A stretch of DNA of 64,000 bases from Solirubrobacterales bacterium (GTDB taxonomy: Bacteria; Actinomycetota; Thermoleophilia; Solirubrobacterales; 70-9): NCBI GenBank assembly GCA_017882505.1, contig JADGPJ010000001.1, forward strand, positions 1-64,000, given 5' to 3'. A program made the translations under genes and the position numbers. How positions within the stretch are numbered: position 1 is the stretch's first letter; each line of letters starts with the position of its first letter. Below, in pieces: positions 16,736-26,217 of this stretch. The notes below the pieces were generated by a model. That model was not told the DNA's origin. It was given only the letters and a program-made list of their open reading frames with translations, and made no database searches.

Positions 16736-17969
16736 GCAGCAGCTCGCGCTCGCGCTCGTTGCCGGTCAGCTCCGCCGCGCGCCGGAACTCGGCCTCGGCC
16801 TCCTCGCCGCGGCCGAGCTTGGCGAGCAGGTCGCCGCGGACGCTGGGCAGCAGGTGGTACCCGGCGAGCGCCGGCTCGTCGGCGATCGCGTCGAGCAGCT
16901 CCAGGCCCACCGCGGGGCCGAAGGCCATGCCCAGAGCGACGGCGCGGTTGAGGTCGACGATCGGCGAGGGGGTGAGTTGGGAGAGCGCGTCGTAGAGGGC
17001 GGCGATCCGCACCCAGTCGGTCTCCTCGGCGCTCAGCGCCCGGGCGTGGCAGGCGGCGATCGCTGCCTGCAGGCCGTAGGGGCCGAGCGGGCCCGGCAGC
17101 GCTTCCGCCCGTTCCAGCGCCGCCCTGCCGCGGACGATCAGCAGCGGGTCCCAGCGCGAGCGGTCCTGTTCGAGCAGCAGCACCGGCTCGCCGCCGGGGC
17201 CGATCCGAGCGGCGTTGCGGGAGGCCTGAATCTCCAGCAGCGCGATCAGTCCGTGGGCCTCGGGCTCAGCGGGGGCGAGCTCGGTGAGGATGCGGCCGAG
17301 GCGCAGCGCTTCGTCGCAGAGGGCGGGGCGGATCCAGTCCTCGCCGGCGCTCGCCGCGTAGCCCTCGTTGAAGACGAGGTAGATGACTTCGAGCACCGAG
17401 GGCAGCCGCGCCCGCAACTCGGCGCCGCCGGGGACCTCGAACGGCACCTTCGCGTCCCTCAGGGTGCGCTTCGCCCGCACCAGTCGCTGCGCGATCGTCG
17501 ACTCGCCGACCAGGAACGCCCGGGCGATCTCCGGCGTCGTCAGGCCGCCGAGCAGGCGCAGCGTCAGCGCCACCCTGGCCTCGGCCGAGAGCAGCGGGTG
17601 GCAGCAGGTGAAGATCAGGCCCAGCAGGTCGTCGCCGACCTCGCCGTCGAGCGCCGCCTCGAAATCGGCCCGGTCCATCGCGAAGTGGATGCCGACGTCG
17701 CGGGCGAGCTCTTGCCCCTTGCGCTGGAAGGTTCGATCGCGTCGCATCAGGTCGATCGCCCGGTTCTTCGCGGTGGCCATCAGCCAGGCGCCCGGGTTGT
17801 CCGGGACGCCCGACTCGGGCCAGCGCTCCATCGCCGCCACCAGCGCGTCCTGGGCCAGGTCCTCGGCGAGGCCGACGTCCCGCACCATCCGCGCCAGGCC
17901 GGCGATCAGGCGGGCCGACTCGATCCGCCAGACCGTCTCGACCGCACGCTTGGCCTCGGGCCCGCCCAT
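16704..17969 (-). CDS. ECF sigma factor with C-terminal extension (ECF42-like)
   Basis: EDLAQDALVAAMERWP, NPGAWLMATAKNRAIDLMRR, FTCCHPLLSAEARVALTLRLLGGLTTPEIARAF, long helical C-terminus; next to a DGPF protein. Confidence 0.9.
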   Translation of the reverse strand: MGGPEAKRAVETVWRIESARLIAGLARMVRDVGLAEDLAQDALVAAMERWPESGVPDNPGAWLMATAKNRAIDLMRRDRTFQRKGQELARDVGIHFAMDRADFEAALDGEVGDDLLGLIFTCCHPLLSAEARVALTLRLLGGLTTPEIARAFLVGESTIAQRLVRAKRTLRDAKVPFEVPGGAELRARLPSVLEVIYLVFNEGYAASAGEDWIRPALCDEALRLGRILTELAPAEPEAHGLIALLEIQASRNAARIGPGGEPVLLLEQDRSRWDPLLIVRGRAALERAEALPGPLGPYGLQAAIAACHARALSAEETDWVRIAALYDALSQLTPSPIVDLNRAVALGMAFGPAVGLELLDAIADEPALAGYHLLPSVRGDLLAKLGRGEEAEAEFRRAAELTGNERERELLLRRAAEEAAG

Positions 17970-17974
17970 CGCCG

Positions 17975-18352
17975 CTAGGACTGGCCGGCGGCTTCCTGCA
18001 CGTCCTGCGGGAAGTCCTCCAGCTCGAACACGCGGCGGACCTCGATCCGGCAGTTGTCTTGCGGGCAGCGCTTCGCCCACTCGACGGCTTCCTCCTTGGA
18101 GCGGGCCTGGATCAGCCAGTAGCCGCCGACGACCTCCTTCGCCTCCGCGAAGGGCCCGTCGGTGACGGTCGCCTTGCCGTCGGAGAAGTCGACCAGGGCT
18201 CCTTCCCCCGGCGGGTGCAGGCCGTCGAGGGAGAGCAGCATCCCCGCCTTTCGCAGCTCCTCGTTGTAGCGGCTCATCGCGGCGACGTCCTCGGCCGACG
18301 GCGACCACTCCTCTTCCTGGATGCCCGGGTACATGAACATCATGAATCGCAT
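17975..18352 (-). CDS. YCII-related DGPF-motif protein
   Basis: MRFMMFMYPG...DGKATVTDGPFAEAKEVVGGYWLIQARSKEEAVEWAKRCP. Confidence 0.88.
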   Translation of the reverse strand: MRFMMFMYPGIQEEEWSPSAEDVAAMSRYNEELRKAGMLLSLDGLHPPGEGALVDFSDGKATVTDGPFAEAKEVVGGYWLIQARSKEEAVEWAKRCPQDNCRIEVRRVFELEDFPQDVQEAAGQS

Positions 18353-18457
18353 GCGATCACCCCTCGCTTGGTCGTTGCGAGCGCCCAATCGCGCCCTCTA
18401 CTCCGACGACGAACGACCTTCCCGAAAATCGACAAGCCCGTCAACGGGCGGTTCGCG

Positions 18458-18664
18458 CTACTCGTCGCGGGGGGTGATGCGGAAGATCGAGACGACCTCG
18501 GCCTGGTGGGCCTCGGGATGGGCCACGTAGGCGCTGGGGCCGCCGCCGAACCAGCCGGCAGCTTCGTTGTTGCCGACGAAGATCCCCGGGTGGTGGGTGC
18601 CGTTGGCGTCCTGGACCCAGACCTTGTCGCCCTCCTTGAAGCCCTCTTCGATCGCCTCGCTCAT
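18458..18664 (-). CDS. Small hypothetical protein (68 aa)
   Basis: MSEAIEEGFKEGDKVWVQDANGTHHPGIFVGNNEAAGWFGGGPSAYVAHPEAHQAEVVSIFRITPRDE; TAGACT 7 nt upstream of ATG. Confidence 0.65.
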   Translation of the reverse strand: MSEAIEEGFKEGDKVWVQDANGTHHPGIFVGNNEAAGWFGGGPSAYVAHPEAHQAEVVSIFRITPRDE

Positions 18665-18790
18665 CGCCGCGAGTCTATCTCCGTTCGTGCGCTCGGCGGC
18701 CGACCTCCGCCCGCCGGATGTCACAGCTCGCGCGGCTTCGCCACCTCCGGGCCGGTGTCCGGCCTGAGGGCGGTGCCGCGTCGAAACGAG

Positions 18791-18805
18791 CGCTCCTGAG
18801 GAGCG
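18791..18805. terminator. Hairpin CGCTCC-TGA-GGAGCG downstream of the amidase gene
   Basis: 6-bp perfect stem directly downstream of the stop at 18816 (minus-strand gene). Confidence 0.35.
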
Positions 18806-18815
18806 GAGCGGTGCT

Positions 18816-19505
18816 CTAACAGGGCCCGAGGCGCCGCAGGTGCTGGCGGTAGACGCGCATCGAGGAGTGCCGCCAGTCGCCGTGGGTCTGCGTGCGCAGG
18901 CTCGGCACCAACTCGTGGTGATACGGGGAGGTGAGGCTCTCGGCATGCCCGATCACGTCGTGGACCGGGATATGGAAATGACAGCGCAGGTACTGGGTGA
19001 GCCGCAGCGATTCGCGCAGCTGCCGCGGGTTGTCGAGCACGTCGGAGTCGGCGAAGCCGGCGTGCTCGATCCCGATCGCGGTCCAGTTGAGGCCGACCGT
19101 GTGGCGGCAGCGGGTGCGCAGGTTGACCAGCTGGAAGATCCGGCCCGAGGAGCCGATGACGAAATGGGCACAGACGTTGGGGAGCTCGTGCAGCTCGACG
19201 TCGGGCACGTCCGGGGCGAAGGTGTTGTAGACGGCGCTGGCGCTGCTGGTCTCGGCCATGTGCTCGACGATCACGTGCGGGTGACGGAGCTGCCACTGGT
19301 ATTCGCCGTAGTGGCGCTCGGAGTAGGCGGCCATCTCGCGCTTGCGTTTTGCCCCGAAGGGGATCGGCCAGCGGGTGATCGGGGGGCGGGCGGCGCTGGC
19401 GCCGGCCGCCGGCGCGGCCTGCGCCGGCCCGATCGAGGTCGCCACCAAGACAGCGAGGAGAAATGACGCCGCGAGGACGATCGCGGCTCTGGGTGCGGGC
19501 CTCAT
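18816..19505 (-). CDS. Secreted N-acetylmuramoyl-L-alanine amidase (Amidase_2/PGRP type)
   Basis: Signal peptide; VIVEHMAETSSASAVYNTF, LCAHFVIGSSGRIFQLV-like segment, NWTAIGIEHAG, HDVIGHAE. Confidence 0.8.
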   Translation of the reverse strand: MRPAPRAAIVLAASFLLAVLVATSIGPAQAAPAAGASAARPPITRWPIPFGAKRKREMAAYSERHYGEYQWQLRHPHVIVEHMAETSSASAVYNTFAPDVPDVELHELPNVCAHFVIGSSGRIFQLVNLRTRCRHTVGLNWTAIGIEHAGFADSDVLDNPRQLRESLRLTQYLRCHFHIPVHDVIGHAESLTSPYHHELVPSLRTQTHGDWRHSSMRVYRQHLRRLGPC

Positions 19506-19615
19506 CGCCGTTGATGCTAGGGCCAACGGGCCTTTCGCCGCTTGCAGCACCCCTTCGGCGCCGGTAATCTATTTTAGGTAGGAACGTCAAACTGCTCTTC
19601 GCAGGGAAGGATGAG

Positions 19616-20965
19616 ATGGGCTGGACCGCGACCGCTGGGGTTGTTGCTGCGCTGATGGCTCTGGGACTGCTGACCGTGTCGCTGCTGCGGGCGCGGCGCG
19701 AAGCGGGCCGCTTCCGCCTGCTCGACGAGATCGCCCGCGTCTCGGACGGCGCCGACGACCTCCCGGCGACGCTGGAGGCGATCTGCGACCTCCTCGTTCC
19801 CACGGTCGCCGACTTCTGCATGATCGACGTGCTCACCGACCGCGGGGTCGAGCGCGCCGCCGCCCGCGCCTCCGTGCGGGGAGGGCCCGAGGCGCAGCTG
19901 GGACTGGCCAACCGCGAACCCTCGACCCCGGCGCCGATGATTCGCGAGGGGGCCGAGGCCTCGCTGGAGCCGCGCTTCATCGAACGGATGGGGGAGGCCG
20001 ACCTGCGCGATCTGGCCCACGACCCCGATGACCTCACCTTCCTCCGCGGCCTGGGGATACGCTCGGCGATCACCGCGGCGTTGCGCGCCCGCGGCAGCGT
20101 GATCGGCACGATCACCCTGGGGACGGCCTGGTCGCGCCGCCGTTACCGCCGGCACGACGCCCGCTTCGCCCGCGTCCTCTCCGGGCGCCTCGCCCTGGCG
20201 CTGGACAACGCCGGCCTCTTCTCCGACCTCGAGCGGGTCCAGCGCGAACGGGCCGAGATCGCCGCGACGCTACAGCGGGGACTGATGCCGCCGCCGCTTC
20301 CGGATATCCCCGGTTGGGTGGCGGCGGCGATGTACCGGCCGGCGGGAGCCGAGAACGAGGTCGGCGGCGATTTCTACGACGCCTTCCCGATCGCCGGCGG
20401 CTGGATGCTGGTGATCGGCGACGTCACCGGCCGCGGCGCCCAGGCGGCCTCGGTCACCGCCCAGGCCCGTTACACGCTGCGCACCGCGGCCTGGCTCAGC
20501 GGCGACCCGCTGGTCGCCTTCGCCACCCTCAACAGCGCCCTGCTGGCGCGGGCCGACTCCGCCCTCTGTACGGTCGTCGCCCTGTCGCTCTCCGCCGACG
20601 CGGCCGAGCCGGTCCGCCTCGCCGTCGCCGGGCACCTGCCGCCGCTCCTGATCGACGGCGACGCCGTGACCGAGGTCGCCGAGGCCGGACCGGTGCTCGG
20701 TGCCTTCGGCGACGCCAGCTGGAGCCTCGAGCAGACCGCGGTCGGGCCGGGGCAGCAGCTGGTGACGGTGACCGACGGGATCACCGAGGCCGGCGGCGGC
20801 GAGGATCGGTTCGGTGAGGCAAGGCTCCGCGCCGAGCTTGCCGGCTCGGCCAGTCCGGCGATCTCGGTCAGCAAGCTCGAGGGGGCGCTCGACCGCTTCA
20901 CCGCCGGTGCGCTCGAGGACGACGCGGCGGCGCTGGCCGTGACGCCGCTCCAGCCTCCCGCCTAG
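19616..20965 (+). CDS. SpoIIE/PP2C phosphatase with GAF domain (RsbU-like)
   Basis: LLDEIARVSDGADDLPATLEAICDLLVP GAF region; YRPAGAENEVGGDFYDAFPIAGGWMLVIGDVTGRGAQAA. Confidence 0.9.
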   Translation: MGWTATAGVVAALMALGLLTVSLLRARREAGRFRLLDEIARVSDGADDLPATLEAICDLLVPTVADFCMIDVLTDRGVERAAARASVRGGPEAQLGLANREPSTPAPMIREGAEASLEPRFIERMGEADLRDLAHDPDDLTFLRGLGIRSAITAALRARGSVIGTITLGTAWSRRRYRRHDARFARVLSGRLALALDNAGLFSDLERVQRERAEIAATLQRGLMPPPLPDIPGWVAAAMYRPAGAENEVGGDFYDAFPIAGGWMLVIGDVTGRGAQAASVTAQARYTLRTAAWLSGDPLVAFATLNSALLARADSALCTVVALSLSADAAEPVRLAVAGHLPPLLIDGDAVTEVAEAGPVLGAFGDASWSLEQTAVGPGQQLVTVTDGITEAGGGEDRFGEARLRAELAGSASPAISVSKLEGALDRFTAGALEDDAAALAVTPLQPPA

Positions 20966-20966
20966 G

Positions 20967-21005
20967 CGCGCGAGATCCGCGGTCACGCACGGTGCATCTC
21001 GCGCG
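20967..21005. terminator. Perfect 10-bp inverted repeat CGCGCGAGAT...ATCTCGCGCG between two phosphatase genes
   Basis: Arms 20967-20976 and 20996-21005 just downstream of the stop at 20965. Confidence 0.5.
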
Positions 21006-21023
21006 GCAGTAAAGTCGCCGGCA

Positions 21024-22076
21024 GTGTCCGGGCTCCGGTCTCATCCTGCTCGACTTGCCTGGGTATGCGCCACCGCGCTGGTCGTGTTCGTGATCTGGGG
21101 CGTGACCGACGTGAGGGCCAACGCCGGAATCGGCTTCTTCTACGCGGTGCCGATCGGGCTGGCCGCCTGGTGGGGCGGCCGCCGCGCCGCGGCCATCGCC
21201 GTGGTCGGCTGCGCCGGCCTCTACGTCTTCGGCGTCCTGGTCCTGCAGTCGGTCCCGAGCTTCGGCGCCACCTTCGCGGTGCGCCTGGTCGCCTTCGTCG
21301 CCGTCGCGGTTCTCGTCTCGCTGCTGCGGGAGCGGCTGACGCAGCTCGAGCACTCGGCCGAAGAACTCGACGACATCCGGGCGGCGTTGACGCCGTCGAC
21401 GCTGCCCGAGATCGCCGGGGTCGACGCGGCGGCGGCGTTCGTCCCCTCCGAGTTCGGGCTCTCCGGTGACTTCTACCTGCTGACCAACGGTCCCGACGGC
21501 TCCACCGTCGCGATCGTCGGCGACGTCGTCGGCCACGGCCCCGAGGCGGCGCGGCTCGCGACCTTCGTTAGGGCCCGCTTCGCGGCGCTCGCGGCGGGCA
21601 CCAGCGATCCGGCCGAGCTGCTGATGCTCGCCAACGCGGCGCTGCTCGATCGCGCCGGTGGTGAGCAGGAGCTGGTCAGCGCCGCCTGCCTGCGCTTCGA
21701 GGCCGGGGGCACGGGTCTCTCCTGGGCCACCGCCGGCCACCCGCTGCCGCTGCGCCTCCCCGACCTGCGGCAGTTCGATTTCGGCGGCACCACCTTTCTG
21801 CTCGGCGCCGACGCGACCCTCAGCCTGCGGCGGGTCGACACCTCGATCGAGGGCGAGGAGGGCGTCGTCGTCTTCACCGACGGGGCGACCGACGTGCGCC
21901 GGGAGGGGAGGCTGCTCGGCCTCGAGGGCCTCGCCCGGCTGCTCGAGCCCTTCGCCCGGCTGCCGCCGGCGGCGATGGTCAGCGAGGCCGAGCGGGCGAT
22001 CCTCGAGTGGACGGACGAGCCGATCCGTGACGACCTCTGCCTGCTGGCTCTGAGGCCGGAGGCCCAGCTGACGTAG
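21024..22076 (+). CDS. Membrane-anchored SpoIIE/PP2C phosphatase
   Basis: N-terminal TM helices; AAFVPSEFGLSGDFYLLTNGPDGSTVAIVGDVVGHGPEAARLA. Confidence 0.88.
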   Translation: MSGLRSHPARLAWVCATALVVFVIWGVTDVRANAGIGFFYAVPIGLAAWWGGRRAAAIAVVGCAGLYVFGVLVLQSVPSFGATFAVRLVAFVAVAVLVSLLRERLTQLEHSAEELDDIRAALTPSTLPEIAGVDAAAAFVPSEFGLSGDFYLLTNGPDGSTVAIVGDVVGHGPEAARLATFVRARFAALAAGTSDPAELLMLANAALLDRAGGEQELVSAACLRFEAGGTGLSWATAGHPLPLRLPDLRQFDFGGTTFLLGADATLSLRRVDTSIEGEEGVVVFTDGATDVRREGRLLGLEGLARLLEPFARLPPAAMVSEAERAILEWTDEPIRDDLCLLALRPEAQLT

Positions 22077-22155
22077 TCGGCTAGGCATGGTTGGGCGGCC
22101 CCGCAAAGTGCGCGTTTCGAGCTCGCGGGCGGACGGGTAGGAGGAGTCCGTCGAC

Positions 22156-23010
22156 GTGAGGGCCCCACTGCGCAGCTTCGACCGCTTCCAGCGCGAGCGC
22201 CGCTACCTGGCGGCGCCGATCGGGGTCGTGAAGAAGTTCGGCGAAGACGAAGGCGGCAGCATGGTCTCGTTGATCGCCTACCGCGCCTTCTTCTCGCTCT
22301 TCCCGCTGCTGCTGCTGATGACCACGATCCTCGGCTACCTGCTCGCCGACAACCCGGAGCTGCGCGAAAAGGTGATCGACTCGACCCTCTCCCAGTTCCC
22401 GGTTATCGGCGATCAGCTCAAAGGCGGCACCCTGACCGGGAGCGGCGTCGCCCTCGCGGTCGGCATCGTCGGTTCGGTGCTCGCCGGGCTCGGCGTCGTG
22501 CTGGAGATCGAGAAGAGCTTCGACCGCGTCTGGGGGGTGGCGGACGACAACCGTCACGGCTTCCTCGGCTCGCGCCTGCGGGCGATCGGTCTGTTGGTCC
22601 TGCTCGGGGGCCTCGCGGTCGTCTCGACCGTCGTCTCCGGCCTCGTCGCCGGCGGCTCCGATCTCCTCGGTCCGGTCTGGGGAATCCTGATCGCCACCGC
22701 CCTCAATCTGATCGTCTTCGGCGCCGTCTTCCGGCTGCTGACGAGCGGCAAGATCGCCTTTCAGGCACTGGTCCCGGGGATCGCGATCGCGACGGTCGGC
22801 TGGGAGCTGTTGCAGTTCCTCGGCGGTTGGTACGTCTCGCACGAGGTTCGCAGCGCGACCCCGGTCTACGGCACCTTCGCCTTGGTCATCGGTCTGCTCG
22901 CCTGGATCCACCTCGGCGCCTTCTTCACCGTGCTCGGCGCCGAGGCCAACGTGGTTCGGGCGCGCCGGCTCTGGCCGCGCAGCTTGCTGCCTGACGGCTC
23001 GGGTAACTGA
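22156..23010 (+). CDS. YihY/BrkB family inner membrane protein
   Basis: MVSLIAYRAFFSLFPLLLLMTTILGYLL; YGTFALVIGLLAWIHLGAFFTVLGAEANVV. Confidence 0.9.
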   Translation: MRAPLRSFDRFQRERRYLAAPIGVVKKFGEDEGGSMVSLIAYRAFFSLFPLLLLMTTILGYLLADNPELREKVIDSTLSQFPVIGDQLKGGTLTGSGVALAVGIVGSVLAGLGVVLEIEKSFDRVWGVADDNRHGFLGSRLRAIGLLVLLGGLAVVSTVVSGLVAGGSDLLGPVWGILIATALNLIVFGAVFRLLTSGKIAFQALVPGIAIATVGWELLQFLGGWYVSHEVRSATPVYGTFALVIGLLAWIHLGAFFTVLGAEANVVRARRLWPRSLLPDGSGN

Positions 23011-23045
23011 GGAGTGGACCTTGACAGAACGGGTAGACGGTTGAC

Positions 23046-23153
23046 ATGGCATCGATCAAGAATCAACTCACCCGCAAGGCGGTCAGGTCGACCGCGAAGC
23101 ACACGGCCCGCGGTACGGCCTCGAAACTGAGCGGAAAGGCGGCGCAGGTATGA
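23046..23153 (+). CDS. 35-aa highly basic peptide (absent from ORF track)
   Basis: [35 protein letters not shown]; 5 K, 3 R, no D/E; ATGA overlap with the next ORF. Confidence 0.55.
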   Translation: MASIKNQLTRKAVRSTAKHTARGTASKLSGKAAQV

Positions 23154-23449
23154 GCCCCGGCAAGGAGCGCGACGAGGCGATCGTCGAGGAAGCGGAGGAG
23201 GCCGCCGCGGCGGAAGCCGCCGAGATCGGCGGCGAAGCGCCGAAGGACAGCGACGACCCCGCCGAGCAGCCGCTGGTGGAGGCGGGCGAGGGCGAGTCGG
23301 AGGGCTTCGAGCTAGCCGAGCGCCAGCTCGTGGACAACGCCAGCCATGGCGACGAACACCGCTTTCCCGACCGCGACGCCCCTCCCGCCGAGGAGCCCGA
23401 GACCGCCGAGCGCGGCGAGGCCGACCAGACGATCCCGGCCGACGGGTAA
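23150..23449 (+). CDS. Acidic, probably disordered hypothetical protein (99 aa)
   Basis: [52 protein letters not shown]...; strongly D/E-rich; ATGA-coupled to the basic peptide. Confidence 0.6.
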   Translation: MSPGKERDEAIVEEAEEAAAAEAAEIGGEAPKDSDDPAEQPLVEAGEGESEGFELAERQLVDNASHGDEHRFPDRDAPPAEEPETAERGEADQTIPADG

Positions 23450-23498
23450 AAAGGAGGTTGGCAGCGGAGCGAATCTTCGAAAGAAAGGCGTGACAAGG

Positions 23499-24479
23499 AT
23501 GGAGACGAGAAAGCTCGGTGCGACGGGGCCGGAGGTCTCGGCCGAGGGACTCGGTTGCATGGGGATGTCGGAGTTCTACGGCTCGACCGACGAGGGCGAG
23601 GCCAAGGAAGTGATCGGTCGCGCCCTCGACCTCGGCGTCACCCTCCTCGACACCGCCGACATGTACGGCCCGTTCACGAACGAGAAGCTGATCGGCGAGG
23701 CGATCGCCGGGCGCCGCGACGAGGTCGTCCTGGCGACCAAGTTCGGCAACGTCCGCGGCGAGATGGGCGAGCGCCTCGGTGTCCGCGGCGACGCCGAGTA
23801 CGTGCACAAGTGCTGCGAGGATTCGCTGCGGCGGCTGGGCGTCGAGCGGATCGACCTCTACTACCAGCACCGGGTCGACGCCAAGGTGCCGATCGAGGAG
23901 ACCGTCGGCGCGATGGCGGAACTGGTCGAGCAGGGCAAGGTCGCCCACCTCGGCCTCTCCGAGGCCGGCCCGGAGACGATCCGCCGCGCCCACGCGACCC
24001 ACCCGATCGCCGCCCTGCAGACCGAGTACTCACTCTGGACCCGCGATCCCGAGGACGGGATCCTGCCGACCGTTCGCGAGCTGGGCATCGGCTTCGTCGC
24101 CTACAGCCCGCTCGGCCGCGGCTTTCTCACCGGCCGCTTCCGCTCGATCGACGACCTCCCCGAGGACGATTTCCGCCGCGTCAACCCGCGCTTCGAAGGC
24201 GAGAACTTCGACCGCAACCTGGAGCTGGTGGAGAAGGTCGAGGAGATCGCCGAGGAGAAGGGCGTCACCGCCGGGCAGCTGGCCCTCGCCTGGGTCCTCG
24301 CCCAGGGCACCGACATCGTCCCGATCCCCGGCACCAAGCACGTCCAGTACCTGGAGCAGAACGTGGCCGCCGCCGAGGTCGAGCTCAGCGAAGAGGACCT
24401 GCGCCGGATCGAGGAGGCGGCCCCCGCCGGAGTCGCCGTGGGCGACCGCTACGCCGACATGTCGCCGCTCGATCTCTAG
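23499..24479 (+). CDS. Aldo/keto reductase (second copy type in window)
   Basis: [58 protein letters not shown]. Confidence 0.92.
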   Translation: METRKLGATGPEVSAEGLGCMGMSEFYGSTDEGEAKEVIGRALDLGVTLLDTADMYGPFTNEKLIGEAIAGRRDEVVLATKFGNVRGEMGERLGVRGDAEYVHKCCEDSLRRLGVERIDLYYQHRVDAKVPIEETVGAMAELVEQGKVAHLGLSEAGPETIRRAHATHPIAALQTEYSLWTRDPEDGILPTVRELGIGFVAYSPLGRGFLTGRFRSIDDLPEDDFRRVNPRFEGENFDRNLELVEKVEEIAEEKGVTAGQLALAWVLAQGTDIVPIPGTKHVQYLEQNVAAAEVELSEEDLRRIEEAAPAGVAVGDRYADMSPLDL

Positions 24480-24496
24480 CTCGGACGGGAAACAAC

Positions 24497-24547
24497 GGAC
24501 GAGTCCTGCATTTCCGGCTGCATAGCGGCAAAATGCAGGACTCGTCC
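24497..24547. repeat. Intergenic hairpin repeat copy 1 (17-bp perfect stem, 17-nt loop)
   Basis: GGACGAGTCCTGCATTT / AAATGCAGGACTCGTCC; loop CCGGCTGCATAGCGGCA. Confidence 0.85.
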
Positions 24548-24706
24548 CGCTTCTCAGGCACGGCTAGAGTGAGTCCGGTTGGTGCTCTTCACCAGCGTCG
24601 GCGACGGACTCAACAAGGCGACCGTGCGCTACCTCGAGCCGAGGTTGCTGCAGCTGGCGGCGAACGCTGGGCGGCGGAACCAGACAACGGCAACGCTCCG
24701 AGCTTG

Positions 24707-24725
24707 CCGCCTCTCTCGGAGGCGG
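24707..24725. terminator. Hairpin CCGCCTC-TCTCG-GAGGCGG downstream of the MscS-type gene
   Basis: 7-bp perfect stem 10 nt past the minus-strand stop at 24735. Confidence 0.5.
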
Positions 24726-24734
24726 ACTGACCGC

Positions 24735-25652
24735 CTACCCCACCGGTTCCGGCTTCCGCAGCGCCTCCAGGACCTCCTCGGCCAGCTGGGAGCCGTCCTC
24801 GGGGCGCAGCGGGGTGGCGCTGACGCGGAGGACGACGCCGTCCTGGTCGATCTCCTCGAGGGCGACGTTGGGGCGATAGCGGGTCGGGACGGTGATCGCG
24901 CGCAGCAGGCGCTGCTCGATCTGATGCGGACTGGCATCCGACGGGAAGCGTGCTTTGACGTCGACTTTGTCCGGCTCGCGCAGGGGGACGACGACCAGGT
25001 TGAGCAGGACGCTGTTGGGTACGAGGAGACGATCGGCTCCCTGGCTCAGGGTCGTGTAGAAGAGCCCGAGCGAGGAGACGGTTCCCTCGAGCGAGCCGGC
25101 GAGGGCGCCGCCGACCAGCCGGATTCGTTCGCCGACACGAAAGGGCCGGGTGCTCTGCAGGACGATGCCGGCGAAGATCCCGCCGATCGCCTGCTGCGCC
25201 GCGAGGCCGAGCAGAACCGCGGTGAAGGCGCCGCCGACGGCGAGGGTGCTGGCGGTGACGCCGGCAATGCGCAGGGCAAAGATCACCACCGCGCCGATCG
25301 CGAGGAGGCGGATGACGAAGCCGGCGGTGCCCGCGGTGGCGGGGTCGAGGCGGCGGTTGAGGCGGGGGGAGAGCGCACGCGAGAGCCAGTGGGTGGCGGC
25401 GGTGCCGGCGATCACCAGCACGGCCACGGTGCCGATCCGGATCCACTCGCCGTAGCCCGGCGCGATATGCCGGCGCTCGTAGTAGACGACCATGGTCGCG
25501 GCAAGGACGACAAGCGCGGCCAGCAGGCCTACGAGGGACTTCTTGGAGACCGCTTTCGGGGCCAGCTCGTCACCGAGCCCGAGCGAGTTCCAGACGTGGC
25601 TGCGGGTCTCGAAGAGCTCGCGGGGAAGTTTGCGGCGGCGGGGAGCAGGCAT
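24735..25652 (-). CDS. MscS-family mechanosensitive ion channel
   Basis: AVGGAFTAVLLGLAAQQAIGGIFAGIVLQSTRPFRVGERIRL; VPNSVLLNLVV. Confidence 0.88.
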   Translation of the reverse strand: MPAPRRRKLPRELFETRSHVWNSLGLGDELAPKAVSKKSLVGLLAALVVLAATMVVYYERRHIAPGYGEWIRIGTVAVLVIAGTAATHWLSRALSPRLNRRLDPATAGTAGFVIRLLAIGAVVIFALRIAGVTASTLAVGGAFTAVLLGLAAQQAIGGIFAGIVLQSTRPFRVGERIRLVGGALAGSLEGTVSSLGLFYTTLSQGADRLLVPNSVLLNLVVVPLREPDKVDVKARFPSDASPHQIEQRLLRAITVPTRYRPNVALEEIDQDGVVLRVSATPLRPEDGSQLAEEVLEALRKPEPVG

Positions 25653-25701
25653 CAAGTGCAGATACCCGCTCAGCGCGGAGTTATGTGTGCGCGGGGCCGA
25701 A

Positions 25702-26073
25702 TCAGCCGCGAATGGCGGCGAGGGCTTCGTCGCGCGTCGCGTGAATCTCCATCGACAGCTCCAGGCCGGTGATCTCGAGGACTCGCCGGACCTGTTCGTT
25801 GTCGCTGCAGATGACCACGCGGCCCTTGCCGTCACCGTCGGCGCTGCGATCGAGGCGTTGCCAGGTCCTGACGATCAGCGCGATTCCGGTGGAGTCGATG
25901 AACTCGCACGCGGAGAGATCGATCAGCACCGAGGCGTCGCCGGCGGAGATCGCGTCCTCGAGCGGGTGCTCCAGGTCGGATGCGGTGCTGAGGTCCAGCT
26001 CGCCCCGAACCGCGATCACTCGAAGGCCGTCGTCGAGCTTGGCGGCGGTTGCTTCGAAGGGGGCGGGGCTCAC
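25702..26073 (-). CDS. STAS-domain anti-sigma factor antagonist
   Basis: LRVIAVRGELDLSTASDLEHPLEDAI...VLIDLSACEFIDSTGIALIVRTWQRL. Confidence 0.9.
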   Translation of the reverse strand: MSPAPFEATAAKLDDGLRVIAVRGELDLSTASDLEHPLEDAISAGDASVLIDLSACEFIDSTGIALIVRTWQRLDRSADGDGKGRVVICSDNEQVRRVLEITGLELSMEIHATRDEALAAIRG

Positions 26074-26217
26074 CAGCCGATGCTACCGCAGGTATCGGGG
26101 CGAGCCACCGTCCGGTTTGCCGACGCTTGGCGAGGGTAGGAATTGAGCGGCGGCGGGGAAAGTTATGCTCGCCGACGAGACCGACGACGGCGTTGCGGCG
26201 CTGGGACAGGCGAAATC

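Noticed and set aside
24579-24734. Possible small plus-strand protein VLFTSVGDGLNKATVRYLEPRLLQLAANAG
   Set aside because: Short frame running into the antisense of the MscS-type gene, no start signal beyond GTG/TTG; not supported.
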